From: a virus
Length of the DNA: 22,196 nt
Strand: one strand, 5' to 3'
Virus record (IMG/VR): IMGVR_UViG_3300030393_000020
Location: 1-22,196 of that record
Of the stretch, positions 16,285-21,237 are shown in pieces. The notes beneath the pieces were generated by a model that was not told the DNA's origin, ran no database searches, and saw only the letters and a list, made by a program, of their open reading frames with translations. The translations under genes and the position numbers were made by a program. The stretch's first letter is position 1. The number at the start of each line of letters is the position of its first letter.

Positions 16285-16323
16285 AAACGAAAAACGCCCG
16301 ATGCAGGATCACTGCAGCGGGCG
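16285..16323 (-). terminator. Intrinsic terminator between early and late leftward genes
   Basis: On the minus strand CGCCCG-C-TGCAG, a TGATC loop and CTGCA-T-CGGGCG form an 11-bp stem with one internal mismatch, followed directly by TTTTTCGTTT. It lies 42 bases after the stop at 16366 and before the HNH gene. On the plus strand no T-run follows, so it acts leftward only. Confidence 0.75.
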
Positions 16324-16365
16324 CACGTTGAGTGACTGCTTTATGTCAACCGGGCTAGGATTTCG

Positions 16366-17034
16366 TCAAGTGCTTTTCTTCCAGGGCGCGCTCACCGGCA
16401 GGACATCCGTGACCACATGAGCCGTCAAGTGACTGATCTGCAGCGCAGTTTTGATTTCCAAAAGAGCGGACCACCATTGCAGATAAGCGCGCCGCATCGC
16501 CCCGACCTCGCGGGCCGTCGGGCGAATCTCGACCGGACTATAGGCCACAGGCTCCAGCACCACGCAGCCGGTGCGTTTGCGTCGGGGCTGATGCGGCCAG
16601 CCCGCGTGACCCAGGTCTGCTGCATCTGCTGTTCGCGCCCGCGTGCCATGCCGATTGGTCGTGGTCGCCAGAGGGCGCACCTGCGGCTCCGCCTGCCATT
16701 CCGGCCTCCGGCCAGCCCGTGCCAGCTCCGCAACCCAGATCGCCATCCGCCGACCGCCGCAGCTTTCGGGCAGCACCGCCAAAGTGCTGGCCACAATATC
16801 GGCATCATGATGGGCGGGCGACGTGCCACCGCCCTGCACACGACAGCCCAGCCGCGCCTGTTCCATCAGAATATATTCCATCCCGACGCCCGGCCGCGTG
16901 CCGGTTTCCCGCTCGATCTCATCAAACTCCACGCTGACTTTCTCGCGCTGGAACGCCCATTCAACCAGCTCCAGAACCGGAACCGGGCGCTTTTCGGCGC
17001 CGCCGGTTCCAAGACCCCGCACCGCCATGGTCAT
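16366..17034 (-). CDS. Unrecognised phage protein before the late genes; possible late regulator
   Basis: The 222-aa product starts at ATG 17034, overlapping the preceding stop by four bases. A second ATG is two codons later, and the longer upstream frame lies inside the previous gene. Residues 20-45 (VLELVEWAFQREKVSVEFDE) look helical and a Gly/Arg-rich middle follows. The C-terminal 60 residues (YSPVEIRPTAREVGAMRRAY, then LQWWSALLEIKTAL, then LPVSAPWKKS) are a conserved-looking helical module. No enzyme motif is visible. Location at the end of the early operon, just before a terminator and the packaging genes, is where Q, RinA or ArpU-type late activators often lie. That role is inference from position only. 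Confidence 0.65.
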   Translation of the reverse strand: MTMAVRGLGTGGAEKRPVPVLELVEWAFQREKVSVEFDEIERETGTRPGVGMEYILMEQARLGCRVQGGGTSPAHHDADIVASTLAVLPESCGGRRMAIWVAELARAGRRPEWQAEPQVRPLATTTNRHGTRARTADAADLGHAGWPHQPRRKRTGCVVLEPVAYSPVEIRPTAREVGAMRRAYLQWWSALLEIKTALQISHLTAHVVTDVLPVSAPWKKST

Positions 17035-17615
17035 TCTGCACCTGCCTCCACGACCAGGGCCGCGATCCGTTGACATTTCTCCTGGGCCAGATCGCGAGTC
17101 CGGCGGAAATTCCAATCTGCCTCCGACAGTCGGCCACCGCGCGCCACCTGTTCATCCTGGCGAATGATCCGACGGCGCGCATCCTCCGCCCTGGAGCGGA
17201 TCTGGTTGAGGTCATACTCGCGTGGCCAGATCCGTGACCGGCGCAGATGGACCAGCAGTTCCGGTGCCCAGCCCTCCGCCAACGCCGCCTGCCCCAGCCG
17301 ATCGGCAAACACCGCGCGAAACAAGGGGGACGCATCATCAGCGGGCGGCTGGATCGCCCCCGCCCATTTCAAAATCTTAGCGGCGATCGGGAACTGATCC
17401 TGATCCCGGCCACCCGGCATGCTGGCAACCTGCTCCGCCAGCGCCTGCAGATTGAGATCGTTCATATAGGCCAGCTTGCCGCATAAATCCGCGATCATCG
17501 CCTCAAACTGCGCCACCGTCAGTTTCGACGGCTTGGCCAAGCCCAACCGCTCCAGCGGTTCAATCAGCAACCGTCGCACCCGCGCCTCGCCCGCTGCCTG
17601 TTCCTTCGCATCCAT
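17031..17615 (-). CDS. Unrecognised replication-region protein
   Basis: The 194-aa product begins at ATG 17615 with GAGG seven bases upstream. It appears wholly helical. The N-terminal 65 residues (RRLLIEPLERLGLAKPSKLT, then VAQFEAMIADLCGKLAYMND) are followed by FPIAAKILKWAGAIQPP and a basic C-terminal half (LLVHLRRSRIWPREYDLNQI, then SRAEDARRRIIRQDEQVARG). It lies directly downstream of the putative origin and of the replication-protein gene. A helicase-loader role like lambda P is possible by position, but I see no Walker motif or other direct evidence. It ends in an ATGA overlap with the next gene. Confidence 0.7.
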   Translation of the reverse strand: MDAKEQAAGEARVRRLLIEPLERLGLAKPSKLTVAQFEAMIADLCGKLAYMNDLNLQALAEQVASMPGGRDQDQFPIAAKILKWAGAIQPPADDASPLFRAVFADRLGQAALAEGWAPELLVHLRRSRIWPREYDLNQIRSRAEDARRRIIRQDEQVARGGRLSEADWNFRRTRDLAQEKCQRIAALVVEAGAE

Positions 17616-17646
17616 TCCTGCACCTCATATTCTCAGCAATTCCGAG

Positions 17647-17655
17647 TTATCCACA
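17647..17655 (+). promoter_or_regulatory. Consensus DnaA box
   Basis: TTATCCACA is an exact match to the strong bacterial DnaA box. It lies in the non-coding gap beside a dense repeat array. An exact 9-mer is rare in GC-rich DNA, so a functional site is likely but not proven. Confidence 0.6.
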
Positions 17656-17670
17656 GCCACCGCCCGTGAC

Positions 17671-17797
17671 CTGTCCGGCGACTGACCTTCTGTTTTGTTA
17701 TGTCTCTGTCTCTGTCCCTGTCGTGCAGGACAGTCTGAGACTGTCCGAGACTGTCTTGAACTGTCCGCCGGACAGTCTTGGACAGTGTCGGGACAGT
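17671..17797. repeat. Iteron-like CTGTC/GACAG repeat array; candidate phage replication origin
   Basis: The 5-mer CTGTC or its complement occurs eleven times: at 17671, 17706, 17712, 17718, 17729, 17741, 17751, 17761, 17771, 17781 and 17792. The last seven are spaced 10-12 bases, about one helical turn, and six of them are extended to GGACAGT/ACTGTCC or nearly so. Two inverted pairs occur: GGACAGT-5-ACTGTCC (17728-17746) and ACTGTCC-3-GGACAGT (17760-17776). The array lies immediately after the replication-protein gene and beside a DnaA box. Regularly phased binding sites next to an initiator gene are typical of phage origins. An RNA hairpin role is the main alternative. Confidence 0.65.
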
Positions 17798-18435
17798 TAT
17801 CGGACGGAGCCGGAGCGGGCCTGGCCGAGGTCGATCATATGCGTCGACCAGGACCGCATGGCGCGCTCGATCCAGCTGGCATTGCGGTATTCGCAGCCCT
17901 CCTGGACCAGCCATTCATCCATCCAGCGAATGGCCGCGTCATTCTTTGCCAGCTCGGCGTGATAACCGGCCACCGTCATGCGCAACCGCTGCAACCGCTT
18001 GGCCGCATTGGCAGCTTCGTGCTTGGCGCGATTGTCTTCCTTGCGCGACAGCGCCTCTGTCAGCGAGCGCAGCACCATCGGATGCATCAGCCGCACCTCG
18101 CCGCCCTCACAGAGGCAGGGCGTCCATTTGTGCAACGGGCCGTAGTCCAGCTTACACAGTGACCGGAAATGCCCGGCATCGACCATCAGCAGCTTGGCCA
18201 GCGTGTCCGGATCCTGCGGCAACGTACCCACCGGCGCCTGGTCATAGGCGATGTTGATCAGATCGAAATAGAGCGCGCGACACTCCGGCGTGCCCTTCAG
18301 GCGCATGTCCGAATTGAGCCAGCGCCGCCGTTCCCAAGCCATGAAGTAGTGGCTATCCAGCCGGTCCTCGATCCCGAGCGGATACTCCGGCAGATCATCC
18401 GTGGCGACCGGTTGCAGTCCCACCGTTCCCAGCAT
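17797..18435 (-). CDS. Putative replication protein (DUF1376-like N-terminus)
   Basis: The 212-aa product has an N-terminal half (DSHYFMAWERRRWLNSDMRL, then CRALYFDLINIAYDQAPVGT, then LPQDPDTLAKLLMVD) resembling the DUF1376/phage replication-initiator winged-helix group. In that group a ...W..S....L....R..Y..LL...W.....G.LP.D...LA... pattern recurs. The C-terminal part is a basic helical stretch (LSRKEDNRAKHEAANAAKRL) and a WMDEWLVQEGCEYRN end. It lies directly before a repeat array with a DnaA box, consistent with an origin-binding initiator like lambda O. ATG 18435 is chosen with GAGG seven bases upstream. GTG 18438 is possible. The stop TAA abuts the last repeat. Confidence 0.68.
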   Translation of the reverse strand: MLGTVGLQPVATDDLPEYPLGIEDRLDSHYFMAWERRRWLNSDMRLKGTPECRALYFDLINIAYDQAPVGTLPQDPDTLAKLLMVDAGHFRSLCKLDYGPLHKWTPCLCEGGEVRLMHPMVLRSLTEALSRKEDNRAKHEAANAAKRLQRLRMTVAGYHAELAKNDAAIRWMDEWLVQEGCEYRNASWIERAMRSWSTHMIDLGQARSGSVR

Positions 18436-18698
18436 CACGCCGCCTCGCCGAACAGGCGGGACAGCTCCGTGTCCAACGCCTCGACCATGTCGGGGCCAGT
18501 GTCGATTCTGGTGTCGATCGCGGCGCTGCGCGTCATCTTACGATAGCGCCCAGTCCAGCCCCGATACCGGCAGATCTGCGAACACGACGGGATCGAGGCC
18601 CCGGTGAACGCCGCCATATCCGCCAGCGTGCATTCCCCGGCGCTGTCATTGATCAGCCACCAGATCTGATAGGCGATCCGTTCAATCCGGGCACTCAT
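18435..18698 (-). CDS. Small early protein, probably DNA-binding
   Basis: The 87-aa product starts at ATG 18698, overlapping the preceding stop by four bases. The upstream extension is another gene read in the wrong frame. The N-terminal 50 residues (RIERIAYQIWWLINDSAGEC, then TLADMAAFTGASIPSCSQICRY) look like a helix-turn-helix: two helices, a TGAS turn and a recognition-type helix. A Cys-containing basic patch (RYRGWTGRYRK) follows, then an acidic C-terminal helix. It sits in the leftward early operon between two other HTH-like genes and the replication protein. The function is unknown; regulatory or replication-associated roles are both possible. Confidence 0.65.
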   Translation of the reverse strand: MSARIERIAYQIWWLINDSAGECTLADMAAFTGASIPSCSQICRYRGWTGRYRKMTRSAAIDTRIDTGPDMVEALDTELSRLFGEAA

Positions 18699-19021
18699 GC
18701 GGCGGCCCCCTTCAGTTCCTGCCGGAAAAATGCCGCCGCGCCGGGATCGCTCAGGATCATCAGCAGCGCGATATGGCTGGTCGGCGCGGTGGTCGCGCCC
18801 CACCAGTTCAGCGCGGTCTGGAAGGACACATCGCAAAACAGCGCCACCTCGCGGGGGCTGTGAAACCGGGCGTGGAAATAGGCCGACCAGAGATCGGCCG
18901 CATGGGCTTTCAGCGCGTAGGGGTCCAAACGATTTGACCAAGACGCTGGGTCCGGACCCGTGCCAGGCTCAGCGCATGGCACATCATTGTTCACAATCAG
19001 AGTCAGACGCGGGCGGCTCAT
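18695..19021 (-). CDS. Small HTH-like early protein
   Basis: The 108-aa product starts at ATG 19021, overlapping the cro-like stop (ATGA). After a polar, probably disordered N-terminus, residues 48-85 (LWSAYFHARFHSPREVALFC, then DVSFQTALNWWGATTAPTSH) form a convincing helix-turn-helix. REVALFC is the first helix, DVSFQTALNWW the recognition helix, and ALLMILSDPGAAAFF closes the fold. The pattern of an N-terminal helix followed by xVSFQTALNWW resembles small phage transcription factors. It is the second gene of the leftward early operon, where lambda has cII, so a regulatory role is plausible but unproven. Confidence 0.7.
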   Translation of the reverse strand: MSRPRLTLIVNNDVPCAEPGTGPDPASWSNRLDPYALKAHAADLWSAYFHARFHSPREVALFCDVSFQTALNWWGATTAPTSHIALLMILSDPGAAAFFRQELKGAAA

Positions 19022-19242
19022 GCGGCAGCGTCCTTGTCGGCGTCGGGATGGTCGCAGGCGATCCATTGATGCGTTGTAACTGCACCCTGTGTTGCGAGTT
19101 CAATCCGTACGGCAAGCGCAAGGCTTGGTTGCTTTGTACCGTTTGCCAAGCGCGAAACGACACCCTGCGTGACACCAACCTGGGCAGCAAATTCGGATTG
19201 CGTAACCATTGCCATTTTGAGGTATTCGGAAAGGTTCATCAT
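19018..19242 (-). CDS. Cro/YdaS-like transcriptional regulator
   Basis: The 74-aa product contains a clear HTH: TQSEFAAQVGVTQGVVSRLANGTKQPS is the core, in which VTQGVVSRL is the recognition helix, followed by LALAVRIELATQGAVTTHQWI, typical of Cro/YdaS-type small regulators. It diverges from the XRE repressor gene, with about 93 bases between start codons. ATG 19242 is preferred. A -10-like AATATT ends exactly six bases upstream and no good Shine-Dalgarno is present, suggesting a leaderless mRNA. ATG 19239 is the alternative. It heads the leftward early operon and would act as the lytic-side regulator, probably binding the GAATA-type operators beside it. Confidence 0.82.
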   Translation of the reverse strand: MMNLSEYLKMAMVTQSEFAAQVGVTQGVVSRLANGTKQPSLALAVRIELATQGAVTTHQWIACDHPDADKDAAA

Positions 19243-19248
19243 GCGCTC

Positions 19249-19291
19249 AATATTCCCGACACGAATATTCGCGTCAAGAATAATTATTCCC
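19249..19291 (-). promoter_or_regulatory. Leftward early promoter/operator (module copy A)
   Basis: The minus strand starts with GGGAATAATTATTCTTGAC. TTGACG (19277-19272) is the -35, seventeen bases follow, and AATATT (19254-19249) is the -10. The predicted start falls on the A of the cro-like ATG. Operator-like palindromes cover the promoter: GAATAATTATTC (19278-19289), CGAATATTCG (19262-19271) and AATATT with flanking GGG, with centres 15-17 bases apart. The 41 bases 19251-19291 match copy B in the opposite orientation at 35 positions. Confidence 0.75.
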
Positions 19292-19300
19292 GAGGGTGTT

Positions 19301-19339
19301 TTGCTTAAAACTTGTCTCAATGGAATATTGAGGGCATGA
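19301..19339 (+). promoter_or_regulatory. Repressor promoter, predicted leaderless
   Basis: TTGCTT (19301-19306), a seventeen-base spacer and AATATT (19324-19329) precede the repressor ATG at 19336 by exactly six bases, so the predicted transcript starts at the ATG. GGAATATTGAGGGCATGA (19322-19339) mirrors the cro-like start region at 17 of 18 positions, and its GGAATATT part may also be an operator half-site allowing autoregulation. Confidence 0.6.
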
Positions 19340-19641
19340 GCTCTACAAAGTCACTTCGTCAGCTTAGAGGCTGGAACCAAAGCACGCTTGCGAAAGCCGC
19401 CGGGCTTGAACAGTCGACTATTTCAAAAATTGAAAGAGGCTGGGATGGCGCCACCATCCGCAGCATGAAGCTCATAGCGCAAGCGCTGGACGTCCCACTC
19501 TACCAGCTGTTCTCGGAAGAGCAGGACCAGGCCGAACTCAGGCTTCTGGAGGTTTTTCGCAACCTCCCTGAGGATCGCCAGCAGGGCTGGCTGGATATGG
19601 CGCATTCGGTACTAGACCGGAATCAAACAAAATCTGAATAA
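19336..19641 (+). CDS. XRE-family prophage repressor (CI-like, no peptidase domain)
   Basis: The 101-aa product has a standard XRE HTH: SLRQLRGWNQSTLAKAAGLE, then QSTISKIERGWDGATIRSMK, then LIAQALDVPLYQLF. The short C-terminus (DQAELRLLEVFRNLPEDRQQ, then GWLDMAHSVL) resembles the oligomerisation tail of small XRE regulators. It lacks the LexA/CI autoproteolysis domain, so induction probably does not follow the RecA-stimulated cleavage route. ATG 19336 is preferred over TTG 19312 because a -10-like element lies six bases before it and the intervening residues look non-coding. It diverges from the cro-like gene and is the likely lysogeny repressor. Its last 104 bases are overlapped on the other strand by a possible small gene. 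Confidence 0.85.
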   Translation: MSSTKSLRQLRGWNQSTLAKAAGLEQSTISKIERGWDGATIRSMKLIAQALDVPLYQLFSEEQDQAELRLLEVFRNLPEDRQQGWLDMAHSVLDRNQTKSE

Positions 19642-19702
19642 GCTCCTCCAGCTGCCCGCGGCTCATCCGCTGTAACGCAAGCTTAAATTTTTCTTCGTTC
19701 AT
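19538..19702 (-). CDS. Possible small gene antisense to the repressor 3' end
   Basis: A 54-codon frame starts at ATG 19702 behind AGGAG with an ideal five-base spacing. It encodes MNEEKFKLALQRMSRGQLEE, then LIQILFDSGL, which reads as a well-formed amphipathic helical hairpin, and ends with a Pro/Gly-rich tail. The last 104 bases run antisense to the repressor gene; the helical part lies mostly outside the overlap, which argues that it is not just a shadow. No clear promoter was seen upstream. If expressed, it would be convergent with the repressor and could affect it by antisense RNA or by protein contact. This is speculative, and no family was recognised. Confidence 0.42.
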   Translation of the reverse strand: MNEEKFKLALQRMSRGQLEELIQILFDSGLVPNAPYPASPAGDPQGGCEKPPEA

Positions 19703-19830
19703 AGTAACTCCTCTCCCCTCCCACCAAAGAGGGAGCATGGCTGTGCAGTAAATCTGCGGCTCGCTCCTCGCATCTTCAGTGTCTGTCAGTGACCTGAGAC
19801 AAGCCGAGCCACAAGCGCTGTAGTCCCAAT
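19703..19830. other. Intergenic stretch without a recognised feature
   Basis: Between the small antisense frame and promoter copy B there are about 130 bases of mixed composition. Apart from the Shine-Dalgarno region of the antisense frame, I see no gene, strong hairpin or clear promoter in it. Confidence 0.4.
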
Positions 19831-19873
19831 GGGAATAATTATTCTTGACAGACATATTCTTGACGGGAATAAA
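19831..19873 (+). promoter_or_regulatory. Rightward early promoter/operator (module copy B)
   Basis: GGGAATAATTATTCTTGAC starts this copy. TTGACA (19845-19850), seventeen bases and AATAAA (19868-19873) form a good promoter directed at the 94-aa gene, about 27 bases ahead of its ATG. The palindrome GAATAATTATTC (19833-19844), ATATTC and GGGAATA repeat the operator set of copy A. A repressor that binds A should therefore also bind here. Confidence 0.75.
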
Positions 19874-19900
19874 TGTCTCCATCAAGCCATGGAGGATTGA

Positions 19901-20185
19901 ATGCAAACCAAACTCAAAACCGTCCTGCTCAATGCGCAGCAGATCGCAGGCTCGCCAGAAGACCACCTGGACAGCCCCCAGGTGTTCACAACCGCCTGGG
20001 CCACCCTCAAGGCCGCCCGCGGCCAGGGGTTTGACCCGGCACGGCTGAAGGCGGCCCATCTGATCGAGCGACCGGCCCCTGCGCCTGAACCCACCGAACA
20101 GGTTCTGCACCGCGTCGGCCAAAGGGTTCGCAGGATCATGACGGACCGCCACATCCCCGGCCCCCGTGACCCCCATGCGGCGTGA
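19901..20185 (+). CDS. Unrecognised early protein, first gene of the rightward operon
   Basis: The 94-aa product starts at ATG 19901 behind GGAGG with a five-base spacer and follows promoter copy B by about 27 bases. The N-terminal part (TKLKTVLLNAQQIAGSPEDH, then FTTAWATLKAARGQGFDPA) looks helical. A Pro/Ala-rich linker (IERPAPAPEPTEQ) leads to a basic C-terminal helix (VLHRVGQRVRRIMTDRH). No family was recognised. As the first gene of an early operon under a repressor-type operator it is likely made soon after induction. Possible roles include modulation of host or switch functions, but nothing in the sequence decides this. Confidence 0.72.
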   Translation: MQTKLKTVLLNAQQIAGSPEDHLDSPQVFTTAWATLKAARGQGFDPARLKAAHLIERPAPAPEPTEQVLHRVGQRVRRIMTDRHIPGPRDPHAA

Positions 20186-20418
20186 CGCACGGCAGATCCG
20201 CAATGCCATCCCCTACCTTGTCAGCCTCCGCATCCATTGCGGACAGCCACCCCGGGCGCCGCCCGGAGAACAATAAACCGCAGCAGCGCCCCGGAGGATT
20301 GAGCGCTGCGATCGAGGCAGGCGTTTCGCACCCCTCACCGGGTGCGGATCTGGCGCGGGCGGCTCTTCAATCCTCCAAATTGCCCGCCGCCCGCGTCCAC
20401 TTGACGGAGACCACCCAC
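20186..20418. other. 233-base spacer with nested inverted repeats
   Basis: The stretch is open in the frame of the next gene, but its translation (Ser/Pro/Ala/Arg-rich) does not look like a folded protein, so it is treated as non-coding or leader. It holds a 10-bp inverted repeat enclosing a perfect 7-bp hairpin. If a GTG at 20182 or an ATG at 20203 were used, it would be an N-terminal extension of the 82-aa protein. Confidence 0.5.
20293..20376 (+). repeat. Inverted repeat with internal hairpin in the rightward operon leader
   Basis: GGAGGATTGA (20293-20302) is complementary to TCAATCCTCC (20367-20376). Between them CGCACCC, loop CTCACC, GGGTGCG (20327-20346) forms a perfect stem. GGAGGATTGA is identical to 19891-19900, the Shine-Dalgarno region of the first gene of the operon, so the right arm could also pair with that site. 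Confidence 0.5.
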
Positions 20419-20667
20419 ATGACACCGCTCAACCCGATCACATCCCTTGCCCGCACCCTGCAGGCCCTGCCGGTCGCCGAACGCCGCGACCATTTCGCCA
20501 GTGCCGTGATCGAGCGCGGCGGGCGCTACACCGTGCCCCGCAACCTGCCACCGGGCCGGGCCATTGTGATGCTCAGCCTCGAAGGCATCGAGACCTCCGG
20601 CTGGTTCGAAGACGCCGCGATCGAGAGCTGGATCCGCATCGCGCTTGGACATGAGACCGCCGCATGA
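20419..20667 (+). CDS. Unrecognised small early protein (82 aa)
   Basis: ATG 20419 is chosen because GGAGA lies eight bases upstream and the downstream sequence reads as a compact folded protein: LNPITSLARTLQALPVAERR, then DHFASAVIERGGRYTVPRNL, then IVMLSLEGIETSG and a helical end. Longer forms from GTG 20182, which overlaps the preceding stop, or ATG 20203 are possible but add a low-complexity segment. The stop overlaps the next start by four bases. No family is recognised. It is part of the rightward operon that ends with the excisionase-like gene. Confidence 0.65.
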   Translation: MTPLNPITSLARTLQALPVAERRDHFASAVIERGGRYTVPRNLPPGRAIVMLSLEGIETSGWFEDAAIESWIRIALGHETAA

Positions 20668-20999
20668 CCGATCATTTCACCATGGCGCAGGATCTGCGCG
20701 CGCTGGTGCCCTTGCGCCGCATCATGGGTTTCAAAGCCCTCGGCGGCCGGTTCCAGAAGCCGGAGCGCCCGCCGATGGTTTTCGATGAACTCTGGTGGTC
20801 GGCGTCCCTGGCCGGGCTGACCGGCAGCGGATTGACCTGCCGCGCTTCGGTGGATGACTGGATCAGCCAGGCTCTGGCCCGCACGCCCCGCCGCGCCACA
20901 GATTGCCGCCCGGAGTGCCCCTGCAACGGGCAGCAGAAGCCACCGCCAAGCGAGACGGCAGCGACAGAAACTGCACCAAACTTTTTGAAGTGGAGATAA
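20664..20999 (+). CDS. Unrecognised early protein (111 aa)
   Basis: The ATG overlaps the preceding stop (ATGA). The N-terminal two-thirds (MAQDLRALVPLRRIMGFKAL, then MVFDELWWSASLAGLTGSGL, then TCRASVDDWISQALA) look folded, with a WW pair and another Trp. The C-terminal 40 residues are rich in Pro, Thr and Arg, contain two Cys in a CRPECPC cluster and are probably disordered. No domain is recognised. It lies four bases before the GTG start region of the excisionase-like gene, so the two are probably co-expressed. Confidence 0.65.
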   Translation: MTDHFTMAQDLRALVPLRRIMGFKALGGRFQKPERPPMVFDELWWSASLAGLTGSGLTCRASVDDWISQALARTPRRATDCRPECPCNGQQKPPPSETAATETAPNFLKWR

Positions 21000-21003
21000 C
21001 AGC

Positions 21004-21237
21004 GTGACCGCAACACAGTTTATCGCCGTAGACGCCGCCGCCCTTGAGGCTGTGCAAACCGAATTGCAGGAGATCAAGCGGATTCTCGAGGCCTCCCATG
21101 TCACCCCGCCCGCAAAGTGGATCACGGTTGCAGCATATGCGGCAAAGGTCGATCGATCAGAGGCAACCGTGCGCCGCTGGATCCGTGAAGGCCAATTGGA
21201 GCGCAATAGGAAACTTGTCCGCAACCCGGATGTTTAA
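21004..21237 (+). CDS. Excisionase-like small HTH protein
   Basis: The 77-aa product starts at GTG 21004 with GGAG about eight bases upstream. The N-terminal half is a helix (AALEAVQTELQEIKRILEA). The C-terminal half, WITVAAYAAKVDRSEATVRR followed by WIREGQL, is a MerR/Xis-type winged-helix start: ITVxxYAxxxxxSxxTVRRWIRxGxL. Small proteins of this type next to an integrase usually act as recombination directionality factors. Here the gene meets the integrase tail to tail, with overlapping stop codons in TTTAA. Its operon is driven from promoter copy B, so excisionase would rise when repression is lifted. A role as an ordinary DNA-binding regulator cannot be excluded. Confidence 0.75.
   Translation: MTATQFIAVDAAALEAVQTELQEIKRILEASHVTPPAKWITVAAYAAKVDRSEATVRRWIREGQLERNRKLVRNPDV

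Noticed and set aside
17671-17797. Possible CRISPR array in the repeat cluster
   Set aside because: Repeats are 5-8 bases with spacers of a few bases and mixed orientation, so they are binding-site-like rather than CRISPR.
17633-17914. 93-codon minus-strand frame containing a DRDRDRD run
   Set aside because: The run is the translation of the CTGTC/GACAG repeats, and the rest overlaps the replication-protein gene in another frame.
20182-20418. N-terminal extension of the 82-aa protein from GTG 20182
   Set aside because: The added 79 residues are low-complexity, and ATG 20419 has its own well-spaced GGAGA. Kept only as an alternative.
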